Assembly: GCA_029688825.1 (NCBI GenBank)
Contig: JARUKX010000004.1
Coordinates: forward strand, 1 to 64,000
Direction: 5' to 3'
DNA: 64,000 nucleotides
From: Haloarculaceae archaeon H-GB1-1
Lineage (GTDB): Archaea > Halobacteriota > Halobacteria > Halobacteriales > Haloarculaceae
Both the position numbers and the translations under genes were made by a program. Positions 33,816 through 42,066 of this stretch are shown piece after piece. The notes under the pieces were generated by a model. It did no database searches. It saw only the letters and a program-made list of their open reading frames with translations, and was not told where the DNA came from. The stretch's first letter is position 1, and each line of letters begins with the position of its first letter.

Positions 33816-34912
33816 TCCTCGGCCTCCCGACGGGCCTGCTCGATGAGTTCCGCCCCGCCTTTCTCGGCCAGGTGGGCTGCGAAGTCCCGCGCCTCCTTGG
33901 CGTGGTTCTGCACGGATAGATCCCGGCTCTCGGATACCTCCTCGGTTCCGTCTCGGCTGAGAACGCGAACCCTCGTGTGGACGTACTCGCCCTGCACGAC
34001 GGCGTGGATGCCGACCGGTGCGACGCAGCCGCCACCCAGTTCCTCCAGGACGGTGCGCTCAACCGTCGTCTCGACGCGCGAGCGCGGGTGGTCGATGGTG
34101 TCGCGGACGTACTCCACGACCTCGTCGTCGACGGCGGTAATCGCGAGGGCACCCTGGCCGGCGGCGGGGACGAACGTATCTGGTGAGAGTCGCTGGTACT
34201 CGACGTGGTGGAGCAGCCCCGACCGCTCCAGCCCCGCTTCGGCGAGGACGATGGCGTCGTAGGCCGTTTCGACCTCGCGCTCGAGCGCGCGCCGTTCGAT
34301 TTCGGCGAGGTCGTCGAACCACTCCTCGACGGTTCGGTCGTATGGGTGCTCGTAGTCGTCGTTGTCGACGTTCGCCTTGCGGTCGTCCTCGGCGTCGCTA
34401 CGTTCGGCGTGTTCGCGCTGCAGCGACGGCGCGAGGAGTTTGACGAGCCGAGTGTCGACGTTCCCGCGGAGGGGTTCGACCGCCAGGTCCGGCCGCTCGG
34501 CGAGCAACTGCGCGCCGCGGCGGAGACTGGACGTGCCGACGGTCGCGCCTTCGGGCAGATCGTCGAGCGTCGTGCCGTCGGGCGTCACCAGCACGTCCGT
34601 GGCAGCCGCACGTTCGGGGACGCCAGCGACGACGAGCTCGTCGGGCTGTTCGGTCGGCATGTCCTTCATCGAGTGGATCGCCCCGTCGAGGTCGCCGGAG
34701 AGGACCTTCTCGTCGATACTGCGGACGAACGCACCGGTCTTCCCCAGTCGATGTATCAGTTCGTCCCGTATCTGGTCGCCGCGTGTCTCGACCTCGACGA
34801 GTTCGACGGCCTGTCGTCGACTCGAAAGCGTCTCCTGGACGGTCGCTGCCTGGCGGAGTGCGAGGTCCGAGCCACGTGTCCCCAGCTGAAACGTCCTGCC
34901 GCGCGTGCTCAT
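33812..34912 (-). CDS. hemC: Porphobilinogen deaminase (hydroxymethylbilane synthase)
   Basis: This 366-residue enzyme polymerises four porphobilinogens. It has GTRGSDLALRQAATVQ, FVRSIDEKVLSGDLDGAIHSMKD (with the catalytic Asp), SSLRRGAQLLAERPDL, GNVDTRLVKL, and the dipyrromethane cofactor Cys296 in EELGGGCVAPVG. An acidic insertion of about 45 residues (SDAEDDRKANVDNDDYEH region) lengthens it compared with bacterial HemC, as in other haloarchaea. First gene of the hemC-sumT-hemD operon. Confidence 0.96.
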   Translation of the reverse strand: MSTRGRTFQLGTRGSDLALRQAATVQETLSSRRQAVELVEVETRGDQIRDELIHRLGKTGAFVRSIDEKVLSGDLDGAIHSMKDMPTEQPDELVVAGVPERAAATDVLVTPDGTTLDDLPEGATVGTSSLRRGAQLLAERPDLAVEPLRGNVDTRLVKLLAPSLQREHAERSDAEDDRKANVDNDDYEHPYDRTVEEWFDDLAEIERRALEREVETAYDAIVLAEAGLERSGLLHHVEYQRLSPDTFVPAAGQGALAITAVDDEVVEYVRDTIDHPRSRVETTVERTVLEELGGGCVAPVGIHAVVQGEYVHTRVRVLSRDGTEEVSESRDLSVQNHAKEARDFAAHLAEKGGAELIEQARREAEE

Positions 34913-35040
34913 GATACCTATCTCTCACGCGTCCGGGGTCAAAAGCACACCACTTCGCGTCCACCGCGCTCGGCGGCCGCGGCTCCGGGCTGATACGGAG
35001 CGAGTGTGGCCGTTTCCGTCCCCATCGAGACGCCGACTCG

Positions 35041-35586
35041 TCACCACGGTTCGTCCTTGACGCCGAGCACGTAGGCGATGGCGTTCGTCACGACGTGCAA
35101 CAGCGGGGTCGCCACGAGCACCACGAGAAGTGCCCGAAGCGGGAACGTTCGGGCGAACCACCGCGGTGTGACGAGCGCAACGAGCACCAGCGCACCGACG
35201 ACGAAGTCCAGTTGGTCCAGGCCCGGGAACGGCGCGCCGCGTTCCCGGCCGGTTCGTCGTTTCAGAAACGACGCCGCGATGTCGCCCAGCATCGCCCCGA
35301 AGGCCAGCGCGACCGCAGCAGCGAGTGGGAACCTCGGGAGCGGAACGCCCACCGCATCGCCGAGTGGCACGCGGACCGCGTTCAGAACGAGCGCGAGAGC
35401 CGTCCCCGCGAGCGTCCCCGCTGCGGTTCCGCGCCAGGTCTTCCCGTCGCCGAGCAGTCGTCGACCACCCATCGACCGCCCGCCGTCGATGGGGGTCCCC
35501 CCACCCGCGAGTACCGCGGCGTTGTTGGGGACGTACGCCGGCAGCATCGCCCACAGCGCCGTCACGACCACCGGAAGCAACTCCAT
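35041..35586 (-). CDS. carS: CDP-archaeol synthase (CarS)
   Basis: This 181-residue membrane enzyme attaches CTP to digeranylgeranylglyceryl phosphate, the step before polar head groups are added to archaeal lipids. It has [20 protein letters not shown], the conserved [16 protein letters not shown] and [16 protein letters not shown]. The start at 35586 ([15 protein letters not shown]) puts the first helix at the N-terminus; the upstream frame is antisense to proline dehydrogenase. About five membrane helices. The window's clearest archaeal-lipid marker. Confidence 0.93.
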   Translation of the reverse strand: MELLPVVVTALWAMLPAYVPNNAAVLAGGGTPIDGGRSMGGRRLLGDGKTWRGTAAGTLAGTALALVLNAVRVPLGDAVGVPLPRFPLAAAVALAFGAMLGDIAASFLKRRTGRERGAPFPGLDQLDFVVGALVLVALVTPRWFARTFPLRALLVVLVATPLLHVVTNAIAYVLGVKDEPW

Positions 35587-35673
35587 GTGCGAGGAGAGTG
35601 GTGCGGACGGTATAATCGTCGGTGGTTTACAGCGCCGGTATTTCTTTAGTCTGCCAGACTGTATTGTGAGCTG

Positions 35674-36507
35674 ATGATACCGCCGATTGCCAGTCGCTTC
35701 GTCGCCGGGCAGACGCCAGCACAGGCATTCGAACGAGTACGCCAGCTCAACGAACGCGACGTCGGTGGTATCGTGAACCTCCTCGGCGAGCACTACGACG
35801 AACGGGAACCTGCCGACGAGGACACCGAGGTGTATCTCGACATGGTCGAGGACGTCGCGGAGAGCGACCTGAACGCCTGCCTCTCGGTGAAGCCCTCGCA
35901 GGTAGGAATCAACGTGAGCGACGCGGTGTTCGCCGAGAACGTCGACCGCATCGTCGACCACGCCGCAGCGAACGACGTGTTCGTCTGGATCGACATGGAA
36001 GACCACACGACGACGGACGCGACGCTCGACGCCTTCGAGCGAAACGCGCGCGAACACGGTGACGTCGGCGTGTGCATCCAGTCGAACCTCAAGCGGACTC
36101 GCGAGGATCTAGAACGACTCGCCGACCTGCCAGGGAAAGTCCGCCTGGTGAAGGGAGCGTACGACCCCCCGAAAGCAGTCGCGTACAAGAAGAAGTCGCG
36201 TGTCAACGAAGCATACAGGTCAGACATCACGTACGCGTTCGAACACTTCGACGACGGCGTCGCCATCGGGAGCCACGACCCGGAGATGATCTCGCTCGCG
36301 ACCGACCTCCACGAGGAGTTCGGCACCGGCTTCGAGATCCAGATGCTGATGGGCGTGCGCGAGCCAGCGTTGTTCGACCTCGGCGAGGAGTACGAGGTGT
36401 GGCAGTACCTCCCCTACGGCGAGAAGTGGCTGTCGTACTTCTACCGCCGCGTAATGGAGCGCAAGGAGAACGCGCTGTTCGCACTACGGGCCGTGCTGGG
36501 GATCTGA
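35674..36507 (+). CDS. Proline dehydrogenase
   Basis: This 277-residue FAD-dependent TIM-barrel enzyme oxidises proline to pyrroline-5-carboxylate. The sequence shows [42 protein letters not shown] and [16 protein letters not shown]. The C-terminus has [18 protein letters not shown] with the substrate-binding Arg pair. It is the stand-alone short form rather than the PutA fusion. It is divergent from carS across an 87-nt promoter gap. Confidence 0.93.
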   Translation: MIPPIASRFVAGQTPAQAFERVRQLNERDVGGIVNLLGEHYDEREPADEDTEVYLDMVEDVAESDLNACLSVKPSQVGINVSDAVFAENVDRIVDHAAANDVFVWIDMEDHTTTDATLDAFERNAREHGDVGVCIQSNLKRTREDLERLADLPGKVRLVKGAYDPPKAVAYKKKSRVNEAYRSDITYAFEHFDDGVAIGSHDPEMISLATDLHEEFGTGFEIQMLMGVREPALFDLGEEYEVWQYLPYGEKWLSYFYRRVMERKENALFALRAVLGI

Positions 36508-36567
36508 CGCCGCGTCGGACGACGCGGGAAAGGAACACTGATTAGAGGGCGACTCCGACCTGCGGAC

Positions 36568-37155
36568 ATGGGAACGGCCTCGTGGAAGCGCGACCTCGCG
36601 AGCGGACTCATCGTCCTGATTCCGTTGCTCGTGACGCTGTACATCATCCTCTGGCTCTACGCCAAGCTCGCAGCGGTCCCGCTTCCGATCGAAAATCCGC
36701 TCCTCCGTGCGGGGCTGGCGATGACGATCTTCGTGTTGATGGTGTTCTCGGTGGGCTATCTCATGCGAACCGCCTTCGGCGGGAGCGTCGAGGACGGCAT
36801 CGACCAGCTGATGAACCAGCTTCCCGGCCTCCGCGTCGTCTACAACGCCTCGAAGATGGCCGTCGAAACGGCCGTCTCGGGGACCGAAGACCTGCAGAAA
36901 CCCGTCAAGGTCGAACCGTGGGAGGGGATGCGTATGACGGCATTCAAAACCGGCAAGACGACCGAGGACGGCCGCGAGGTCATTTTTCTCCCGACGGCAC
37001 CGAACATCACCACCGGGTTCGTCATCGAGGTCGAACCCGAGAACATCTCCGAAACCGGCGAGAAGGTCGAGGACGCTCTGACCCGCATCCTCAGCGCGGG
37101 ATTCGGCGACGCCAACGAACAGGAGATGCCGGTCGATATCGAGGCCGACGACTGA
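36568..37155 (+). CDS. DUF502-family membrane protein
   Basis: This 195-residue protein has two N-terminal membrane segments ([20 protein letters not shown] and [19 protein letters not shown]) and the DUF502 soluble core ([50 protein letters not shown]). The function of DUF502 proteins is unknown. It is 60 nt downstream of proline dehydrogenase on the same strand; cotranscription is possible but the functions do not obviously relate. Confidence 0.88.
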   Translation: MGTASWKRDLASGLIVLIPLLVTLYIILWLYAKLAAVPLPIENPLLRAGLAMTIFVLMVFSVGYLMRTAFGGSVEDGIDQLMNQLPGLRVVYNASKMAVETAVSGTEDLQKPVKVEPWEGMRMTAFKTGKTTEDGREVIFLPTAPNITTGFVIEVEPENISETGEKVEDALTRILSAGFGDANEQEMPVDIEADD

Positions 37156-37240
37156 GAGTAGCCCTCGCCGGGCCGCGGTGGCGCGAGTAGCCCAACAGCG
37201 GTTCGACGGACTTTTGAACGCTAAGGGAGTTCGAACACCT

Positions 37241-37633
37241 ATGGCAGATTTCACCGTCGCGCTTTCCGACCCGGAAAGCGGGAAGACCTACCAGCTCGAC
37301 GTCGATGGACAGGACGCCAACCGATTCATGGGTAAGGAACTCGGCGAGGAGGTCGACGGCAGCGCCGTCGGCCTGAGCGGGTACACGCTGGAGCTGACCG
37401 GTGGCTCCGACAAGGCCGGCCGTCCGATGCGCGACGACGTGCGCGGAACGGCGCTGAAGGAGCTGCTGCTGGAGGGCGGCACGGGCTACAACCCCAGCCG
37501 CGAGGGCGAGCGCAAGCGCGTCACCGTTCGCGGCCGCGAGGTCAGCGACGAGACGCGACAGCTCAACGCGAGCATCGTCGGTCGCGGGAGCGAGTCCGTC
37601 GAGGACCTGCTCGGCGGCGACGACGACGAATAG
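37241..37633 (+). CDS. rps6e: Ribosomal protein S6e
   Basis: This 130-residue protein is archaeal/eukaryal S6e: [33 protein letters not shown], the RNA-binding loop [13 protein letters not shown]-like segment ([18 protein letters not shown]) and the short acidic C-terminus. It lacks the long phosphorylated tail of eukaryotes. The start at 37241 gives [11 protein letters not shown], the family start. Upstream residues in frame were rejected. Its stop overlaps the GTG of the next gene. Confidence 0.95.
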   Translation: MADFTVALSDPESGKTYQLDVDGQDANRFMGKELGEEVDGSAVGLSGYTLELTGGSDKAGRPMRDDVRGTALKELLLEGGTGYNPSREGERKRVTVRGREVSDETRQLNASIVGRGSESVEDLLGGDDDE

Positions 37634-38070
37634 TGAGCGACCGCATCTCCAGCGACAACGACGCGGTAGAGACCGTTCGAGCGACGCTGGAGCGCGTGGG
37701 ACGCACCGACCGCCCGCAGATCACACTCCCCGACGACGCCGACGTCCCGACGGACGAGGTCGTCCGGCTGTCGATATCGGGCACAGAGTATCACGCTCAC
37801 ATCGAGGCGTCGCTGGACGGGACGCCCGTGATTCGTGGCGCGTTCGACAACGCGCGGCTGGCACGGACGCCCGACGAGGGGGCCGAGCGACTCGCCGAAT
37901 GGGTCGAGTCGGACGGTATCGAGTTCGGCGGATCGGTCCTCTTCGACGTCGTCACAGCGGGCTTCAAGTACGGCGTTCGGAGTCCGGGCGAGCGCGTCAT
38001 CTACGACGCCACCGACGCGCCGGACGACTCGCTCGCCGCCATCGCAGACCAGCTCGAATCCGACGAGTGA
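37633..38070 (+). CDS. Conserved haloarchaeal protein next to S6e, function unknown
   Basis: This 145-residue acidic protein starts at a GTG that shares a base with the S6e stop (TAGTG), so it is translationally coupled. It shows a repeating strand pattern (QITLPDDADVPTDEVVRLSI; EYHAHIEASLDGTPVIRGAF; GGSVLFDVVTAGFKYGVRSP), suggesting a small beta domain. I recognise it only as a conserved haloarchaeal protein. The coupling with S6e hints at a role in translation, which is inference. Confidence 0.75.
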   Translation: MSDRISSDNDAVETVRATLERVGRTDRPQITLPDDADVPTDEVVRLSISGTEYHAHIEASLDGTPVIRGAFDNARLARTPDEGAERLAEWVESDGIEFGGSVLFDVVTAGFKYGVRSPGERVIYDATDAPDDSLAAIADQLESDE

Positions 38071-38190
38071 GCCCGCCGGAGTGATCCCCGGCGTGGTTGC
38101 GGTAGCTCCGATTCGGCCGAAACTGGTTTTTGAAAGTGATACTCGCGCGAAACGCTCAATATTTGTGCCCCACAAACCCATCACGAGCTA

Positions 38191-39066
38191 ATGTCGGAAT
38201 CAGTCATCGCGGACTTCGTCGCCAAATTCAATTCCGAGGCGACGTCCCAGGTGGATCCCGTGAAGGGGCGTATTTTGCTCAGTCAGAAGCGCCTCGTCCT
38301 GGCGGCCAGCGCCCGCGATGACAAACTGACGATTCCCCTCTCGAAGATCTTCGATATCGCCGTCGGCCACGTCCCGCCGGACCTCGGCGACTTCTTCAAC
38401 TCGACAGTGACCATCGCGTTCGACCACAAGGACAGACGCATCGTCGCCGCCGTCGAGGCCTCCGACGAGAAGATCCAGAAGTTCTCCACGGTGTTGTTCA
38501 AGGCCATCCTCAACGGGACCGAGATGACGATCAAACACCCGGCACGGATGGGGGGCCGCATCACCGACAACGCGTTCGAGGGAGCGCGGCTGTTTCTCAA
38601 GCCGAAAGCAGTCCAGTTCAAACGAAAGGGAAAGCCGTTCACGATCGAACTGGCATCTGTCACCGACTTCCAGCGGGTGAGCCGGGAGATAGCCGGCTCG
38701 GAGCGACCGGTGCTTACCGTCCGTCACCAGTCGGGTGGACAGGCGATCACCTCGCTGGCGGCGACGTCGTCGGCCCGGAAGATGAACATCCTCGGCCGCT
38801 ATCTGAGGCTGGAGTACAGCGATATCATGGAGGAGATCGGCGACATCTCGCTCAGCGACGACGAGAAGCAGATGCTCGTCGCCATCTACTCGACGAGTCA
38901 GGGGATGCCGCTTGCGGACATCCTCAACAAGGAAGCCAGCGAGGTGACCATGATGCTCAGCGACCTCCGCGACGACGGGCTGGTCGAGGACGCGCCGGAG
39001 GGACCGACGCTCACGCCGAAGGGGAAGATCGTCGCGAGCAACTTCCTCGAAGACGTGAACACGTGA
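38191..39066 (+). CDS. cheF2: CheF: archaeal chemotaxis-archaellum adaptor (copy 2)
   Basis: This 291-residue protein is of the DUF439/CheF family. KGRILLSQKRLVLAASARDD begins a PH-like barrel repeated twice, and a winged-helix C-terminus follows (LSDDEKQMLVAIYSTSQGMP, LADILNKEASEVTMMLSDLRDD). In Halobacterium salinarum CheF proteins bind CheY, CheD and the archaellum protein FlaCE (ArlCE) and are needed for switching. The number 2 is by synteny: it is the copy convergent with the HEAT-CheF pair. Its TGA abuts the other cheF's stop without a gap. Confidence 0.9.
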   Translation: MSESVIADFVAKFNSEATSQVDPVKGRILLSQKRLVLAASARDDKLTIPLSKIFDIAVGHVPPDLGDFFNSTVTIAFDHKDRRIVAAVEASDEKIQKFSTVLFKAILNGTEMTIKHPARMGGRITDNAFEGARLFLKPKAVQFKRKGKPFTIELASVTDFQRVSREIAGSERPVLTVRHQSGGQAITSLAATSSARKMNILGRYLRLEYSDIMEEIGDISLSDDEKQMLVAIYSTSQGMPLADILNKEASEVTMMLSDLRDDGLVEDAPEGPTLTPKGKIVASNFLEDVNT

Positions 39067-39924
39067 TCACTGCTCGGCTATCACGTCGCTCGCGATGTGC
39101 CGGCCGCGAGCCTTCAGCGAGACGTTCCGCCGGGTGCGGATGGCCTCGAGGACGCCCTTCTCGACGAGTTGATCGAACGTCTGTTCGACGTCGTCGACGT
39201 CCATGCCGACGAACTCGGAGATCTGGAACGGTGACACGCCCGAATACAGCGCCATCAAAACCTCCTGTTCCGTCTTCGAGAGTTCGACGTCCACGTCGGC
39301 GCCGCCGGCCTGTTGCAGCAGGCCAGCGAGGATACCGATCCGTTGGGTCGGCCCCGAGAAGTGGGTCTCGACGCTGGTTCCATCGATGCTGTGCTCGACC
39401 TCCAGTACCTTCCGCTGGCTGTCGAGGACGGCCTTCTCGTCGCGTTCGACCCCGCCGACGTCGGCCAGTTCGATCTCGATGAACGTTCCGTCGGCGGTGG
39501 CGAGGTTGATGGCGTCGTCGTCGAGTTTCAGACGGCTCTTCTGCCACGGCGAGTCCTTGACCACGCCGCCCTTGACGGCAGGGTGTTTGACGAGCACGAC
39601 TTTCTGGTCCAGCAGGGCGCTGTAGAGCGTCTCTTCGAAGGTATCGGAGTCCTTCGGCGAGACGAGCATGACGTCGTTGCCGACCTGAACCGAGAGATAC
39701 CCCGAGACCTGCGCCAGCGCCTGATTGTTCTGGCTGCCCTTGACGGTTCGAACCTTCGAGAGCGGGAGCGTCTTCTTGCCCTCGTTGCTGGCCAGAATCA
39801 GGCGCTTGTTCGAAAGCAGGATGCGACCGGCGATCCATTCCAGGTCCGGGACCTTGCGGCCGTCCTTGACGACCTGTGCGAACTTGCCGGTCGTGTCGCT
39901 GAGTTTCTGTTCTCCCTCGCTCAT
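39067..39924 (-). CDS. cheF1: CheF: archaeal chemotaxis-archaellum adaptor (copy 1)
   Basis: This 285-residue protein is a second CheF with the same plan: WIAGRILLSNKRLILASNEG, PLSKVRTVKG, LLDQKVVLVKHPAVKGG, then the C-terminal winged helix LSKTEQEVLMALYSGVSPFQ. Its start at 39924 follows the HEAT gene by 98 nt on the same strand. By synteny with Halobacterium (HEAT gene followed by CheF1) it is called CheF1. The two CheF proteins differ widely in sequence, so they probably have separate roles. Confidence 0.9.
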   Translation of the reverse strand: MSEGEQKLSDTTGKFAQVVKDGRKVPDLEWIAGRILLSNKRLILASNEGKKTLPLSKVRTVKGSQNNQALAQVSGYLSVQVGNDVMLVSPKDSDTFEETLYSALLDQKVVLVKHPAVKGGVVKDSPWQKSRLKLDDDAINLATADGTFIEIELADVGGVERDEKAVLDSQRKVLEVEHSIDGTSVETHFSGPTQRIGILAGLLQQAGGADVDVELSKTEQEVLMALYSGVSPFQISEFVGMDVDDVEQTFDQLVEKGVLEAIRTRRNVSLKARGRHIASDVIAEQ

Positions 39925-40022
39925 CTGTGACCTCGGGTCTGTGGCTCGGTGCCGCGACGGACGCGGTGTGCCGAGTGAGTACGTGTCGATACGACGTGGC
40001 CCGACATGAGTGATTCGCTTGT

Positions 40023-41252
40023 TCAGGTCCGACCGCCGAGCTTCGACAGGGCGGAGAACGCCCGCTTCCGGATGAGGTCGTGCTCCGTCTCGTCGAGCAA
40101 CGCGTCGAGGCGCTGGCGCGACCGTTCGCCGCCGACCTTCCCCAGCGTGAACACGGCCTGGGCGCGGGCCTTCGCTGGCAGGTCCTCGTCGCCGACGACG
40201 GGGAGGAGCGCCTTCTCGACGTCCTCGCCGCCGATCTCTGCCAGGCTCGTCGCCGCGAATTGGGAGGTCATCTGGTCGTCGGCACCGAGCGCGTCGACCA
40301 GTCCCGCGACGACGCGGTCTTTGCCCTCCTCCTCGACGACGCGGCCGAGCAGCCACGCCGTGTTCCGCCGCTGAGCGTTCTGCTGACTTTCTTCGAGGAG
40401 TTCGACGAGTGGTTCGACGACGCTTCGGTCGTCGGTGTCCGAGAGCTTCTCGACGATGGTCTCGCGGATGTCGTGGCTCTGCTCGGTCGGCACGTTCGAC
40501 ATGAGCTGGATGAGCGAGTACACGGCCGTTCGCTGGACGGCACTCGAGTCGTCGCTCAGCGACGAGATCAGTTGGTCGACGGGGCGGTCGTTGCCGAAGT
40601 TGCCGAACGCACCCACGGCGATCCGGCGGACGCGGTCGTTGTCGTCGCGATACAACGGGAGGAGCGCCTGCAGCGCCTGCCGATTCCCGATGTTCCCGAG
40701 CGCCTCGGCGGCCTCGCGGCGGACCGCGACGTAGTCGTCGGTCAGCAGCCCTTCGAGGGCATCCGTCGCGCGGGCGTCCGCGATCTGGCCGCACGCCCGG
40801 GCACAGCGGGCACGAACCCGCGGGTCGGCGTCGTCGAAGCGGTCGACGAGTTCCGGGACGGCGTCGTTGTCGCCGACCGTCCCCAGCCCGTTCGCCGCGG
40901 CCATCCGCAGTTCGGGGACGTCGGCGTTCAGCGCCTTCGTGAACGCCTTCGCCTTGACCCAGTCGGCCTGGTCCTCACCCATCTCGACGCCGGCCATGTC
41001 CGCGATGAGGTCCTCCAGTGCGTCCTGGCCGAGGTCGTTCAGCGAGTCGATTGCCGACCCGACGACGGCCTTCGAGTCGTCCTCGTCTGCGGCCTGGATG
41101 AGCGCGCTGACGACGTCGCGATAGTCCTCGTGCTCGTCGAATCCCCCGAGAACGTCGGCGGCGCGCTCGCGGATGTTCGGATTGTCGCTCGTCCGCAGGA
41201 GGTTGATGATGTCCTGTACCTCGCCCTTGCGTTCGAGTTCGTACAGCGACAT
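40023..41252 (-). CDS. HEAT-repeat protein of the chemotaxis cluster
   Basis: This 409-residue protein is almost entirely HEAT/PBS-lyase-type repeats of about 30 residues (RERAADVLGGF, VRARCARACGQIADARAT, VRREAAEALGNIGNRQAL, VRRIAVGAFGNFGND, VQRTAVYSLIQLM). It forms a protein-binding solenoid. The Halobacterium homologue beside CheF interacts with the Che proteins and the archaellum. It overlaps the cheR start codon by one base, so it is cotranscribed with cheB-cheA-cheR. Confidence 0.88.
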   Translation of the reverse strand: MSLYELERKGEVQDIINLLRTSDNPNIRERAADVLGGFDEHEDYRDVVSALIQAADEDDSKAVVGSAIDSLNDLGQDALEDLIADMAGVEMGEDQADWVKAKAFTKALNADVPELRMAAANGLGTVGDNDAVPELVDRFDDADPRVRARCARACGQIADARATDALEGLLTDDYVAVRREAAEALGNIGNRQALQALLPLYRDDNDRVRRIAVGAFGNFGNDRPVDQLISSLSDDSSAVQRTAVYSLIQLMSNVPTEQSHDIRETIVEKLSDTDDRSVVEPLVELLEESQQNAQRRNTAWLLGRVVEEEGKDRVVAGLVDALGADDQMTSQFAATSLAEIGGEDVEKALLPVVGDEDLPAKARAQAVFTLGKVGGERSRQRLDALLDETEHDLIRKRAFSALSKLGGRT

Positions 41253-42061
41253 TATGCCTTGCGGTAGATGCGATGTTGCTTGTGGACGGCGTCGAAGACG
41301 TCGCGGAACTCGGCGGGGAGGGTCTCCGTCATGCCGATCATCAGGTAGCCGTCGTCGTCGAGGGAATTGGCGATGGTGTCGAAGATGGGGACCTTGAAGT
41401 CCGAGTCGATGTAGATGAGGAGGTTCCGACAGAGGACCATGTCCAGCCCGCGTTTCGGTTCGCCGCGAATGAGGTCGTGTTGCTCGAAGGAGACGAGGTC
41501 TTTCACACGGTCGCGGACAGTGAAGACGTTCCCATCCTGTTCGATGTACGACTCGTAGTCGTCGAGCGGGGAGAGTTCCTCGGCAATGTCGGTCGTCTGG
41601 GACGTTTCGTAGCGGCCCTCACGAGCGTCGACGAGAATGTCGGGGTTGATGTCGGTTCCGAGGATGTCGAGGTTCCGGGTGTTCACCTCCGGGTCGTCGA
41701 GCGCGAGCATCGCGATGGAGTACGGTTCGCGGCCGTCCGCACAGGGTGCGCTCCAGATTCGGACCGAGCGGTGGGTGTCGGTCAGGTCACGCAACACGGA
41801 CCGGAACGACTCCCACGCGTCGGGGTTCCTGAAGAAACTGGTGACGTTGATCGAGAGGGAGTCGAGCAGTTCCTCCCGCTCGCTCTCCTCTGCCCGGAGC
41901 TTCGACTGGTAGTTCCGGTACGTGTCGATGTCCGTGCGACGCATCCGCGCGGTGATTCGGCGGTCGAGGTAGGCGTCGTTGTAGAAGCCCGACTCGAAGT
42001 CCATCTGCTGTTCGATAAACGTTAGCAACTCGTCGAATTCACGGTCTGACCCCTTGCTCAT
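41252..42061 (-). CDS. cheR: CheR: chemoreceptor glutamate methyltransferase
   Basis: This 269-residue SAM methyltransferase adds methyl groups to transducer glutamates. The N-terminal four-helix part (FDELLTFIEQQMDFESGFYN; RRITARMRRTDID) is followed by INVTSFFRNPDAWESFR and the SAM pocket IWSAPCADGREPYSIAML, then ILGTDINPDIL and DMVLCRNLLIYID. The usual GCSSGEE motif reads PCADGREP, a variant. It lies between cheA and the HEAT gene. Confidence 0.95.
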   Translation of the reverse strand: MSKGSDREFDELLTFIEQQMDFESGFYNDAYLDRRITARMRRTDIDTYRNYQSKLRAEESEREELLDSLSINVTSFFRNPDAWESFRSVLRDLTDTHRSVRIWSAPCADGREPYSIAMLALDDPEVNTRNLDILGTDINPDILVDAREGRYETSQTTDIAEELSPLDDYESYIEQDGNVFTVRDRVKDLVSFEQHDLIRGEPKRGLDMVLCRNLLIYIDSDFKVPIFDTIANSLDDDGYLMIGMTETLPAEFRDVFDAVHKQHRIYRKA

Positions 42062-42066
42062 TGTTG

